In this document: positions 8,249 to 21,400 of the stretch, one piece after another
Layout: each line of letters begins with the position of its first letter
Position numbering within the stretch: position 1 is the stretch's first letter
Source: a virus
DNA length: 39,782 bases
Strand: one strand, 5' to 3'
Virus record (IMG/VR): IMGVR_UViG_3300018876_000035
Coordinates: 1-39,782 of that record
Program-made: the position numbers and the translations under genes
Notes under the pieces: generated by a model
The model's input: only the letters and a program-made list of their open reading frames with translations
The model's database searches: none
What the model was told of the DNA's origin: nothing

Positions 8249-11200
8249 ATGGCATTAGTGAGCAGACAGAACAATTTATTCGCCGCGGAAGACTGGAAAG
8301 TTGCTTACCGCGCATATAGTGAGGTAAATTTCCAAGCGTACGATTTTGACACAATACGATCCGCGCTTGTTGAGTACGTCCGCACAAATTTCCCTGAAAA
8401 TTTTAATGACTATATCGAGAGCTCAGAATTTATAGCAATTATTGAATTGCTAGCTTATTTGTCTCAGTCACTAGCATTTAGAATGGACCTTAACAGCCGT
8501 GAAAATTTCCTAGAAACTGCTGAACGTAGAGATAGTGTTTTCAAATTAGCACGTATGCTTGGGTATAACCCAAAGCGTAATATCCCAGCAAGCGGCTTAA
8601 TGAAGATTGTAGCAGTTAAAACCTCCGAGCCTATACAGGATAGTTTAGGTAATGAGTTAAACAATGTTGACGTATTTTGGGATGATGCGAATAATCCGGA
8701 TAGTTACGAACAGTTTATTACTATATTAAATGCCGCTATGAATTCAACTAACAGATTTAGTACACCTACTAAATCCGGAACAGTAAATAACATTCCTACA
8801 GATTTGTATGAAATTAAAACCGCATTAAGTTCGCCTTTAGCATATTCATTTAACTTAAATGTAAGCGGTGTAACTAGAGCATTCCAAGCTGTAAATCCAG
8901 ATTTCGAAGACAATGGTGTCTTTTCGGAGTTGCCGCCGGATCCTATTAATAATTTTAATCTTATATACAGAAACGATGGCACAGGAATTAGCAGTAGCAA
9001 TACCGGCTTTTTTGTAATGTTTAAACAAGGATCACTTGCATACAACGATTACAATTATACAACTGCGGTAGAAAATAGAACCGAAGAAATAGGAATCGCA
9101 AACATAAACGAAACAGATGTATTCCTGCAGGAAATTGATTCTTCAGGTGCGGTGCTTAACCAGTGGACTAAAATTCCAAATACTGTAGGGCAAACACTAA
9201 ATTATAACGATGTAGCATTTGGTACTAGGACACTTTATGCGGTTGAAAATTTAAACAGTTCAGGCATTAAGCTAAGATTTCCAGATGGAAACTTTGGCGA
9301 TATTCCTTACGGATTATTTAGATTGTACTACAGAACTAGTGATCCAGAAACTTTTACAATACAGCCAGAAGATGCGAGAAACGCTAGGATTACAATTCCT
9401 TATTTAAACGCTCAAGGTACACAGTTTAACCTTACACTTACTTTTAGTTTACAAGATAGTGTAAGCAATAGCTTACCTCCAGAAAGTAAAGCGGCAATTA
9501 AAGAACGTGCTCCGCAGGTTTACTATACTCAAAACAGAATGGTAAGTGCGCAGGACTATAATGTATTCCCTTATAGCCAAACAACAAATATTACTAAATT
9601 AAAAGCTATTAATAAAACTCACGCTGGCCATAGTAGATTTATAGATATTAATGATCCAACAGGCACATATCAAAATGTCGATGTGTACACTACTGACGGC
9701 GCTATCTATACTGAATTTGTAAACGGAACCGATAGCGTTACTATTAACGAAAATAATACAACTACTGAATCTATAACATATGATTTGCCAATCGTACTGA
9801 AAAATACAAATTTGAACAACTTTGTTTACGAACAATTTAGGCAGTCGTGGAACGTAACCGATGTAAACAAATTTGATTTAGAGACTAAGAATATAATTTG
9901 GAAGGGCTTACCGGTTACACTAGGTACAAGTGGCACAGGTTACTTTACAGAAACCACAAGCGATCCAGGAAACTTAAGTGTGCTTGATAACAGAGTAGAC
10001 GGCTTCGGGATGTTTATAGAAAATAATTTTATTAAATTTGTAAACCCAAGCGATGAAACTGAATTTTCGTGGGCAAGAGTTACTAATGTAGATAACTTTG
10101 GTACATTGTCTAGCGGATTAAGCACCGCAGTAGGACCGTTTAGTTTAAGCGACAGAATTCAAGACGGCTGGAGAGCTAATGAATATATTGCAACCATGCG
10201 TAAAGAATTTACGGCAGCGGAAGAAACTGCAATAAAAGCCGAAATGGATAATAAGAGAACATTTGGACTAGGATACGAACCGGAAGAAGACACTTGGTAC
10301 GTAATTGCTAATTCTGATTTAAATAAAACAGGAACCTGGAATCCAGATAGCGCAGGCGATACTTCAAGCGCAGGCAAAGACAGTAGCTGGTTATTATTAT
10401 TTTCCTACAGCGCATTAGACACGACGTCATACAGATATCTTATTACATTAAGAGGACAGCGTTATATTGTGGAAAGTAAAAATGATCTTAAATTCTATAA
10501 CATTAGTAATATAAAGATTGCAGATTCATTAAACCAAGCTAGCAGAGATGTTATTACATTTCCTACATTAAACTTTAAACCAGGAACAAGCGAAGTATTT
10601 ACTTGGTACGATTCGAATAGTGATTCTATAGGTGATAAATGGAAAAGCAATGAAACGTTTGAAAGCTATACATCGGACGGATTTAACACTGGGCTACCAC
10701 TACGAACACGTAGTACAACATTTTTTGATGTAGAGATTAATTATATTACAAATATGGGCATATACAGGGACGGCGACTTTGCTTCTAACATTTTTGTAAA
10801 TGCTAGTGCTGTTCCTCTTAATCCATATTTTGCCGACGGTACAGAAGGTACAACGTCTACAAGTAATATTACAATTGCAAATAATAGTGGAATCATTAAT
10901 ACATGGCCTGCTAATATAACTGTACCGTTTACTAATACTACCTTTGGATACAATATACTTGATAGCGCAAACGGCAACGTAATATACAGAGATTACAATT
11001 ATGATACTGGATCCTTTGAAACATATCAAGCAAATGTATCTACAGGAACATTTAGTTTTGGTGCCGGCGGAGCAACATATAATGCCAGTGCGATAGGACG
11101 AATAATTTTAGCAGATGCTAACCTTACAACACAAACCGGCAACTTAATTATAAGCGGAATGCAAAATAATAGATATACGTATGCGTTCGACAGCACAGGT

Positions 11201-12415
11201 GGAGCATCACAGGATAAACTAGAAGTTAATTATTCAACAGATAAAGAGAAAATTGATCAAGACATTAACTGGAATATTATTTCACCGGTAAAATACAATG
11301 ACGGGTACACTGATAACAGAAAAGCTATTATTGTACCGGTGGATACAGATGGCGATTTAGTACCTGATCGTCCACTTCAGTTTACAGAATTTGTAAGTGC
11401 TGATGATATTATATTCTTTGAATACTATACTGACTTTGATGGATATACATACGACAGGCCAGTTACTGGTAACATTGCAGATTATCGTTACGAAGCATCG
11501 TTAACTATAAACTACGGAGGTAATACAATTTCTCCAGGCAGTATTAACCGTCCGCAAACACTAAGTGATATAGACTTGCTTGTAGTCAAAAGTATAGATT
11601 TAATAAGCAGTTCTATAACAGGCGAAGCCGCAATAACTAATACTAACGGATTGGTTATTTACGATATAACAGATGAAATAGTATATGAAATGCAATTAAA
11701 CAGTACAAATACTAATGTGTTAAGTCCTATAGAAACGACAGATTACTTTGTGCGTAACGGCAGAGCAGCCGGCCAGAATACTGCATTAATAAGCAACGAT
11801 GAAATTATCTTTAAGTGGAAGCACGTTGCACCTAAGGATGTTAGAATAGATCCAAGTATCAGTAATGTTGTAGAAATGCTTGTGTTAACTACTGCGTATA
11901 ATGCCGAAATACAAAAATATAAAAATGTTCCCGGTACAAATTTTCCTCTGCCGCCGACAAGTGCAGAGCTTGCAAACGAATTTGCGGCACTAGACGAATT
12001 TAAGAGTGCCAGTGATACATTAGTATACAGGAGCGCAGAATTTAAATTACTATTCGGTGCAGATGCAGAACCAGAAAATCAAGCGAGATTTAGAATTGTT
12101 AAATTAGCAGGAACAACAATAAGTGATAACGAAATTAAGAGTCGTGTAATTAAAGCAATGGATACATTCTTTGATGTAAGTAACTGGGAGTTCGGCGAAA
12201 CATTTTACTTTACAGAACTCAGCAGTTATATACACCAACGACTAGGAAGCAATATAGGCAGTATTGTTATATTACCTAAAAATAGTTCAGGTAGTTTTGG
12301 CGATCTATTCCAGATCAAAGCCGAACCGAACGAAATGTTTTTAAGTACAGCCAGAGTGACTGATATCGAAATCATTGAAAAGATTAGTTCACAAACATTA
12401 AGGGCCGACAGGTAA
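8249..12415 (+). CDS. 6: gp6-like baseplate wedge protein, enlarged
   Basis: 1,388 residues against about 660 in T4. The N-terminal region (about 1-130) has the gp6 signature: QAYDFDTIRSALVEYVRTNF, FIAIIELLAYLSQSLAFRMD, NFLETAERRDSVFKLARMLG. Residues about 330-460 include a baseplate-J-like stretch (KLRFPDGNFGDIPYGLFRLY, PQVYYTQNRMVSAQDYNVFP). The C-terminus again matches wedge proteins (NWEFGETFYFTELSSYIHQR, then LGSNIGSIVILP). Between these lie roughly 700 residues of Thr/Asn/Ser-rich beta sequence that T4 lacks, probably extra surface domains. gp6 dimers form the inner ring of the baseplate that drives the sheath contraction switch. It starts 10 bases after gp25 and ends 7 bases before the giant gene. 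Confidence 0.85.
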   Translation: MALVSRQNNLFAAEDWKVAYRAYSEVNFQAYDFDTIRSALVEYVRTNFPENFNDYIESSEFIAIIELLAYLSQSLAFRMDLNSRENFLETAERRDSVFKLARMLGYNPKRNIPASGLMKIVAVKTSEPIQDSLGNELNNVDVFWDDANNPDSYEQFITILNAAMNSTNRFSTPTKSGTVNNIPTDLYEIKTALSSPLAYSFNLNVSGVTRAFQAVNPDFEDNGVFSELPPDPINNFNLIYRNDGTGISSSNTGFFVMFKQGSLAYNDYNYTTAVENRTEEIGIANINETDVFLQEIDSSGAVLNQWTKIPNTVGQTLNYNDVAFGTRTLYAVENLNSSGIKLRFPDGNFGDIPYGLFRLYYRTSDPETFTIQPEDARNARITIPYLNAQGTQFNLTLTFSLQDSVSNSLPPESKAAIKERAPQVYYTQNRMVSAQDYNVFPYSQTTNITKLKAINKTHAGHSRFIDINDPTGTYQNVDVYTTDGAIYTEFVNGTDSVTINENNTTTESITYDLPIVLKNTNLNNFVYEQFRQSWNVTDVNKFDLETKNIIWKGLPVTLGTSGTGYFTETTSDPGNLSVLDNRVDGFGMFIENNFIKFVNPSDETEFSWARVTNVDNFGTLSSGLSTAVGPFSLSDRIQDGWRANEYIATMRKEFTAAEETAIKAEMDNKRTFGLGYEPEEDTWYVIANSDLNKTGTWNPDSAGDTSSAGKDSSWLLLFSYSALDTTSYRYLITLRGQRYIVESKNDLKFYNISNIKIADSLNQASRDVITFPTLNFKPGTSEVFTWYDSNSDSIGDKWKSNETFESYTSDGFNTGLPLRTRSTTFFDVEINYITNMGIYRDGDFASNIFVNASAVPLNPYFADGTEGTTSTSNITIANNSGIINTWPANITVPFTNTTFGYNILDSANGNVIYRDYNYDTGSFETYQANVSTGTFSFGAGGATYNASAIGRIILADANLTTQTGNLIISGMQNNRYTYAFDSTGGASQDKLEVNYSTDKEKIDQDINWNIISPVKYNDGYTDNRKAIIVPVDTDGDLVPDRPLQFTEFVSADDIIFFEYYTDFDGYTYDRPVTGNIADYRYEASLTINYGGNTISPGSINRPQTLSDIDLLVVKSIDLISSSITGEAAITNTNGLVIYDITDEIVYEMQLNSTNTNVLSPIETTDYFVRNGRAAGQNTALISNDEIIFKWKHVAPKDVRIDPSISNVVEMLVLTTAYNAEIQKYKNVPGTNFPLPPTSAELANEFAALDEFKSASDTLVYRSAEFKLLFGADAEPENQARFRIVKLAGTTISDNEIKSRVIKAMDTFFDVSNWEFGETFYFTELSSYIHQRLGSNIGSIVILPKNSSGSFGDLFQIKAEPNEMFLSTARVTDIEIIEKISSQTLRADR

Positions 12416-12422
12416 GAAGTAA

Positions 12423-15400
12423 ATGACAAAGAAAATTGTAAATAATTTACCAGTTGTTTTACAAACAACTGCGATACGTAACTTTTTTGAAAGTACTGTA
12501 GAACAGCTATACAGCACCGCAAATACTACTCCACTTAAAGGATTTATAGGTAAACGCACCGGCGACGATGTAGGACTATCTGGCGCCTTTATAAAAGAGG
12601 ACACTGCGGATCGTAGAGAATATAACCTGACGCCTGCTGTTAATACCGTTAACAGTGTAACTGGCAATAGTGAAAACTTAGTGTTTTACGATGAGTTTAT
12701 AGACACATTAGAAATATACGGAGTTGACACTACAAATCATAACACTATATTTGGTAGCAGATATAATGTGTTTATGCCACCTATTGACATTGATAAGTTT
12801 GTAAACTTCCAAGAATATTACTGGGTTCCTGCTGGCCCAACTGCTATTACTATTTCTGCAACATTAGCTGATCCGATAAACATAGAATTAGATGTTATAG
12901 GCCAAGCAACTTTCAGCCATAGCGGTACTACGCTAAGAGACGGCATGGTAGTTATTTTTGATGACAACGGTTACAGTATCCCTGCAAACGCAACAAGCAA
13001 AGAATATAAAGCTGGCAAAGAATACATTGTTTACGGTGTAGGCACCAGCATACAGCTAATAGACAAAGCGGCCAGCACAAACATTACACGTTACGGCGGA
13101 AGCACAGCAGACGACAAAGATTATATCGTAATGGAACGTGGCGCCCCAAACCAAAACGCATGGAGTAGAACTAACCACTGGTACCATAGGAATAACTTTG
13201 CTGATGCAGGAGATAGTTTGCCAGCAAGAGAATACAGAGCTAAACGTCCTATTATAGAATTTGATAGATTGTTAGAGATGTATGACCACGGAACAGGCGC
13301 TTACGGTATTGCTACTGTCGCCGGCCCAGATCACACTGTAGCAGACATCGAAGGCAATGCTACGTTTATAGTTGATGGCTATACACTAGAAGACGGTGAT
13401 ACAATTTTATTCCCTAACGAATCTCTGGCAAACAAAGTATACTTGTATACAGTATCCGGCGTTGGCGCATCGATAGTACTTACACCAAGCAGTACCGCAA
13501 TACAAGCGCAAGAAACTGTGGTTATAACTGACGGTATTAATTTCATAGGACGCGAATACATATTTAATGGATCTGTATATTCTTACGCCCAAGAAAAATT
13601 ATCAATAAATCAAGAACCCACATTTGTATTATACGATGATGCTAAAAATCGATTAGACAATTCAGGCTTATATCCTAACAGCACATTTGTTGGAAGTAAG
13701 ATTTTTAATTACCAACGCGGCGAAGGAACTAGCGACACTGAACTAGGCTTCCCTCTTGTATACACGCCGTTTAAAAGTGTAAGTGAAATTACCTTCGAAA
13801 ACTTCATTGAATCCGAAAGAGTATCATATACTGCTTTCGGAAGTACAGCATCTAAAGAGATACTAGGTAGTTACTACTATAAAAGATTAGAAACAGTAGA
13901 GGAATACTTCTCATACTGGAAACCAAGTGGCGAGCGCAACGAACAAAAAATTATAACTACGTATGAAATTGACCAGTTATTTGTAGACCAGCAAACAATA
14001 GTTTACGATATAGGTGCGACTCCGATTGTTAATCCTGCTAGACCTAGCGGTTATGATATAATTGTTAAGGTGAATGGCGATATACGAAGCGACTATATTT
14101 ACAGGTCACCTAATAAAATTCAATTTAACGAGTTTAATGTAAGCGCAGGCGATGTAATTGACATAGAGGTAGTGTCCCAAGAAGGCATCACGTTAGAAAA
14201 CAATAGTCGATACGGCTTACCTATTAGCTGGAGAGCTAATCCGACTAATGAAGAAATAGAATTTGTTGCAGAGCCTGAATATATTAGTCACTTTAAACGT
14301 TACATAGAGAGCCAGGACGGCTTCCAAGGCGATCCGCTAGGGTCAAGTAATTTTACTAGCACAGCTAAAGACGTAGTATTTGCAAAAGATATTGTGCAAA
14401 CTGACGAGGATTTAATTCTTGCGGCATTCCTACTGGACGATCAACCACATAATATTGTTGATTCGATAAGATTTACAGCTAGAGAATATGAAAAATATAA
14501 GGCTCGGCTGGATAAAGAAATAACAAATTATTATAACACGTTTGACACGTCAAGTCTAACAAACGAATATATTTTAGAAAGAGTATTACGTAACTTAATT
14601 TCCTTTAGTATCGGTAAAGATGTATTTAATAGTACATACATTCTGCCATTCGGCGATAACTATATTCAAGAAGATTTTGATGTGGCAGATGTTGCCGTAG
14701 TAGACTACACACTAGCAAATTACCTAGATTTAGGTAAAATAGAAAATGGTTTGCTAGTATACCAAGTTAGCGCAGTTACAGGTAGTAGCACATTATTACA
14801 GGTAGACAACGAATACACAATTACTAGCACAAACCCTATCTCAATTGAACTAAATGTGTCCCTTGGATTAGGTGATACTATTGTTACTAAATTATACAAT
14901 GAAAATAGAGATAGTGCAGAATGTCCACCAACGCCAAGTGCAATGGGGATATATCCATTGTTTGTTCCTGCTATTATAACTGATAATAGTTTTGAAACAC
15001 CTATTGAAGTATTAAGAGGACACGACGGTAGCAGAACTCCGATTAAGGGAGATGTTCGAGATGACATATTACTAGAATACGAAAATCGAATATACAACAC
15101 TGCAAAGAGTGAATTCAGAGACATTAGCGCAAGACCTATACTAAATGAACTTAGAATTCGTCCAGGCGCATTTAGAGAAGAAACACTAGGCATAAGGCAG
15201 TTTACTGACTTGCTACGAAACAGTTATACTAACTGGGTAAACGCAAATAAAGTAGATCCTATTGTAAACGAATTTTACGATGCTACAGATGAGTGGACTT
15301 GGAACTATAGAGGCACAACTGACATTCCGGGTTACTGGAAAGGTTTTTACGAATACTATTATGACACTGTGCGCCCACATACTGCACCATGGGAGATGCT

Positions 15401-18400
15401 TGGCTTCTTCGAACAGCCAACATGGTGGGAAGATGAGTACGGCACGGATTACAGTAGCACAAATACTGCTCTATGGAGCGACTTAGAAGAAGGTATTATT
15501 CGTCAAGGTATTAGAGAAAATATTTCCGATAATTTTTACCTAACTAACAATCCTTACAAACGAACAGGTCTTAGTGAAATTATCCCAGTGGATGCTGTAG
15601 GGGCGTTAAAAACTCCTAAAGAACTTGCAACTACAGGAGCAACTACTCAAACACTAACATGGACTAATTCACAGTTAGTGTCCAACGACGTAGTTGATAC
15701 TTTAAAAGACTACACTGATAACGGAACAAATAATCGTCCTAACGGAATTACTGCTACAGTTGATAGCGCAAATGTTTATATTACAAATAGCAATACTGAT
15801 AAGACTTATAAGATTTCTAATTACGGATTCGCTAACTTAACACTAGGTAACATTGTAAGCAACATAAGCTCGCTGTCTAGCACTACTATCGGCGTTACAG
15901 TAACTGGCACACCTATATTAAATCCAGCAAGCGGAACATGGAACGACGAAGGCAATTGGTCATACAATGCTGTATTTAGAAATGAAACGAATACAGACGG
16001 TGTATACACTATAGCACCAGAGAACGCCGGACTAACAGAATGGGACGAAGCAAATCATTCACCGATTGTAGGTTGGGCATTTGACGGCATTCCTATTTAC
16101 GGCCCATATGGTTACACTGAATATGCCGCAAACGGATCTATTATTGATGCGAACGTAACATCAATACAAAGTGCGTTTGAAGTAAGAAGCGGAACAAGAA
16201 GCACTGCTCCGTTTGGGTCTTTCACTGGAGAGTTTACACAAGATTATACAGCAAACGCTTCAGTTTACGGCACTCCTGGCTTTACAGGATCACCAGGACA
16301 ACCATTGTTAGCTGAATTTAATATGCGCTACGGTGTTACACCTGAGAGCCCGTCTACTCCTATTTACTTTTATGTAGCAACAGATGACTTCCCATTTATT
16401 ATAGGCGGAACAGAAAGTCTGTCTAATACTTACGAAGGACAGTTCTGGGCTGAAACATTAGATATAGAAAATAATAACTTAGGCACAGCAACAGACGACG
16501 GCACAACTTCCGCCTTAACTAGTACAAGTGCATATACATATGAAGTAGACGATACTGCAATAGATAATGCTTGGAGATTCGGAGACGGCGCACCTGTAGA
16601 GAATGTATGGAAATATTCTGTTGGTTATCCATTTGCTGTAGCAGAATCGTTACTACTAGCAAAACCAGGCAAGTTTGCTACATTGTTTGCTGACCCTACA
16701 AATGTAGAAGTTCCGTTGACTGAAAGATTTAAAACTATTAGTAAAGTTACAAGAAAGCCATTTAACTTTACTGATTCCGAAGATTTCCGTATACACGGAT
16801 CTGTCGATACGGCAACTAATGACATTGTGTATAACGCCGGTTATACACAGTTTATCCATAGCTGGTTAACTTACCAAAAGTATAATACTACTACAGACTT
16901 TGCAGATAAGGTACGAACAGTTAATATTAAATTAGCGCACAGAGTAGCAGGATTTACTGATAAAGATACACTAACAATAAGGACAGACCAAGTTAGCGCA
17001 ACGTCACTGTCTAGCAGTTTAATTATTCCAGACGAAAATATCGATGTTGTAGTACACAGCTCGCCGTATAAGAACAGAAATTTTTATACAGGCGTAATGG
17101 TACAGAAGGTAGAAGATGGATATAAAGTACGTGGGTACGATAAGAACTTTGGTTACTTTAACGTTCTAAGACGAAACTTCGGCGGCAAAACTACTGCAAT
17201 CGAAGTAGGCGGTCAGCCTGTGAGCTACACTAACTGGACCGTCGGAACAAGTTATAAACAAAATACTATTGTTTTCTACAATAACGCATTTTATAAAGCA
17301 CCGACAACTGTACCTAAAAGTGACACATTTATTGCGTCACTGTGGACAAGACTTGCTTCACTACCACAACAAGGCGCAGTAAAAGCAACTCTTTATTTAG
17401 ACAGCTTGCCGCAAGTAGATAGAGTAGAATACGAAACTGTATTTGAAACATATCAAGACGTAGTAAACTTCTTAATCTCATTAGGCGACTACCAAGAAGC
17501 ATTAGGTTACGATTTTGGCGAAGTAGACAACGACATTAACGATGTAAGAAACTGGGTATATACTACTAAACAGTTCTTGTTCTGGATAGCAGGCGGATGG
17601 GAAAACAACAACACCATCGAACTAAGTCCTCTAGCAAACAAAGTTAAATTTGTTAGCACCACAGGAATGATCTCTAAAATTAATAGAGTAGACAAAAATC
17701 AGTTTACACTTATAGATCAAAACAGTACAGCAATACAGCCTACTTCTTGTGAAATTATACGTGACGGCACAACTATAGAAATTGTTCCACCGGAAGGAAC
17801 ACAAATTTACGGAACAATGCTGTTCACTAAAGAAATAGAACATGCACTGATATTTGACAATGTTACAAACTTTAACGATACACTGTTTAACCCATTGTAC
17901 AACCAGTTGCAAAAACGACTAAGAATTAAAGGTAAGAAAACTGCTAACTGGAGCGGCTTGTTAAGTTCTGAAGGATTTATAATACAAGACGATGAACTTA
18001 GACCTAACCTAGACAACATGGCGCAGAGCTTAGGACGTTATCACGAACTTGGCTTTATCCCAGTTGAGAAACAAATATATCAAACTGCGCGTGGGTTGTT
18101 CGGATACAAAGAGCGTGCATACCTTAACGATTTAGAAATTGAGGACGACGACCAGTTTGAATTCTATAAAGGCATGCTACAAAATAAAGGTACTGTGCCT
18201 AGCTTACGAAAAATTGCTAAGAGTAATAAGATTGTTCAAGGTACTATGGATGTATTTGACGAATGGGCATTCCGAGTAGGAGACTTTGGCGACTTAGAAA
18301 ACGATCAAAGCATAGAATTAAAATTAGAAAAATCCGATGTTACACAAGATCCGCAGATGATTACTTTAGCGTTTCCTGAAGACACAACCGGTGTAGTTAG

Positions 18401-21400
18401 CGAAGTTAGAGTAATAGAAGCAAAACATACATATTACGAAGCGCCGGTGCTAGAAATTGCCGCACCGACTAATACGCCAGCTGTACAAGCAACTGCTACT
18501 ACTTCAATAGACGGTTCAGGCTTGTTATCTACAATTACTGTAACAAACGAAGGTAGCGGATATGCCGAACCTGTTAGAATAGAAATTATTGCAGGCGAGC
18601 TAGTTGTTGCAAATGTCAACACTACATTTAACCAGGCAGTAGCACAAAGTTCGGGCTTTATTTTAGAAAGCGACATTGCTTCCCTTGGCCTTGCAAATCT
18701 TATTATCACTAATAACAAGATAGGTGGCAATGTTACTGCCTCACTTGATGTGAGCGGTATCACTTCTTTTGCAAATATTGTAACATTAGTTAATGAAGAA
18801 GGTACTATTAATGCTAATATAACAGCGAGTTTTGTTGAAGCACAAAGAATTGTGGGCGGCAATGTTGTTAATCAATATACATTAAGATTGATAGGTGATG
18901 ACTTTACATTAACAGAAGATGGCAGTACTCTTGCAAATCTAAATATTACTGCTGGACGATATCAGCCTAGACAGCGTTATAGTATATTTGCTGTAGGCGA
19001 TCATCCAGTAACAGGAACAGGTGCTACAGAAGAAAGTAATATTTCTGTAACTGTAGACGGCACAGAAGTTCTTAGCGACAGCGGAAACAACTGGATTTAT
19101 GATGAAGGATCCCGACAAAGTATTCCTTTTGTAATCTCAGGATCAGGCGCAGTTGATGTAGACGGAGATATTGTTGTTAGCGGAGACGTTAATGTGCCGT
19201 TAGACACAACACTGGATGCAAACAATATAATTAACTACGAGGCAACTTTCACATATCCTCACGTAGATTTATATATTAACGGAACACAAATAGAAAATTC
19301 AGGATACGAGCAAAAGTATAGTTTAACTACAGGTCAATTAACTATTTACGATGTAGAGACTTTGCCGGAAGGACACTTACAGCAAGGCGCAAACATTTAT
19401 GTAGTTGAAAATCCAACTGTAGATTTTGAAAATGCGTACTTCGGTGATCTACCAGGCGCAACGTTAAGAATTAAGACAACTACTAATGATCGCATTGCGA
19501 TTATTACAGGGTCTAAGAGAATTTATGAAATTACAGAAGATATAAAAGGCGACGAAACTATTCTTATTGATATTGACGATACAGAAAGATTCCTGAAGCG
19601 TCCGATTAATGTTAAAGAATATTCATTATGGCCTACTATGACTGTAAACTACAACGGTGTTGTGGAGGATAGATACTATGACATTCCTAATGCAGGTTAT
19701 GTGAGTAGCTCAACTGTAGATTTCAGAAGCTTTGACATATTCAGTATGAAGGATATGTTCGGAGATGATATATTAACTTCACCGAGCGAAGACAATCTTG
19801 TGCATATTGCGGTTAGCGAAAATAGAGACTGGAACGTTTACAAACTTCGCGATGCAAACATGAGCGTGAGTTTTATAGAACAAGAAAGCAATGACGAAAC
19901 TACATATCTATATACTGATAAGTCATTATTTGATTATACTGATAGCAACCAAATTGGTAATGTAGACTTAGGTAGATTTTTAGATTATCACATTGTACTA
20001 AAGAACGGTGTAGTAAATGAAGAATTTGTAGTTTGGGTTAACGAACAAGTAGTAGATTCTAAACAGCTACGTTTAAGTAATATTAGCGGTGTAGTAATGA
20101 CCGAATCTACTATTACATCTATCGGACCGGAAGCAAATTCCATATTAGCTATTAGCAATATTACTCCGGGCGTAAGCGGATTTAGTACCGCAGAAGCAGA
20201 AGCAAACATAGACGGTGTAGGCACAGCGTTAATTACGTCGGACACTTTCCAATTACTCGACGGCGACATAGTAATGTTCACAAGTGCCGAAGGTAATACG
20301 AACCCATTACATGCTAATACTTACGCAGTATCTAATGTAACAACCGACACATTTACTATTAACGATCCTGCTTTAACTAGCAACGTAGATTTAGGTAACT
20401 TGATTGTAGCCTACTACGGCAAAACTACAATTGAAAGTGTAGGTCACGAATTAGGCACAGGCGAACTAGTTAAGATTGTAGCAGGCCCTTATAGTGGTAA
20501 CTACTTAGTAGAAAGCGCATCGGCAAACACATTTGTAATTGATGCTGTTTATCAATCAAGCGCAACTACTACAGGTAATATTTTACTAGATAGTATTACT
20601 ATTACAACTGGTAGCGCACACGGTATTGACACTAACTATGCCGGCAAAAAGATTGCAGTACATAACGCTGAACCAAGATACTATAACCAAGTTTACACAG
20701 TAGCATCGACTACGTCTAATACAATTACAGTTAGCGGAACCTTTGCGTATGCCGACGAAGCAAACGTAATGGCAAATGCGGTAGTAACTACATTAGACCA
20801 CGATATGTTCTACTTGAACAATAGTGCAATTAAGCTAGATAACATTAATAGTGTTGACGGAATAATTGATTCGTTTAATAGAGGCATGGAATTACGAAGA
20901 GGTTGGGTAACTGGCTCAGGTAGCTTCACTATGTCGATCCCAATGAACAAACGTACAATTTCATCACAAGGCGTAAGCGGATCACAAGTAGCAGGCAGTA
21001 TGCCTTATCAAACTGCTCTGCCGCAAAGTTCATTGAAGAATGTTAATATTACAGGTAGTCTTAAAGTTGATCCAGCTATAGTTTCTAAGGTAGGATTTGG
21101 CAACAATGTACAGAGTGCGTCGAGTACGCTAAATGCTTCACCATTTAATCCTACTATGGCAACAGGCAATAATCCTGGTAACTTTGATCCTTCGCAGTAT
21201 ACAGCTACAGATGTTACCGGTAGGTCACTATTTAATTACGGAATGATGGCAGGATTTAATCCTGGAAACTCCAACGGACAGTACTTGAACTTCTTGCCAG
21301 CAATAGGAACTAGCAATCAAAGTTACTTGTCTTGGATAAACATTCCTAAAATAACGCCGACAAACAGGTCAACAAATTCTACACCTAATAATACAGGCGC

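Noticed and set aside
8776-12445. GTAAATA strings inside coding sequence (near 8780 and 12437) as further late promoters
   Set aside because: They lack the full GATAAATA box and do not sit at gene starts; they also lower confidence in the CGTAAATA box at 31646.
14720-15193. Minus-strand frame of 157 codons within the giant gene
   Set aside because: Shadow of the long plus-strand frame; no start signal or recognisable protein pattern.
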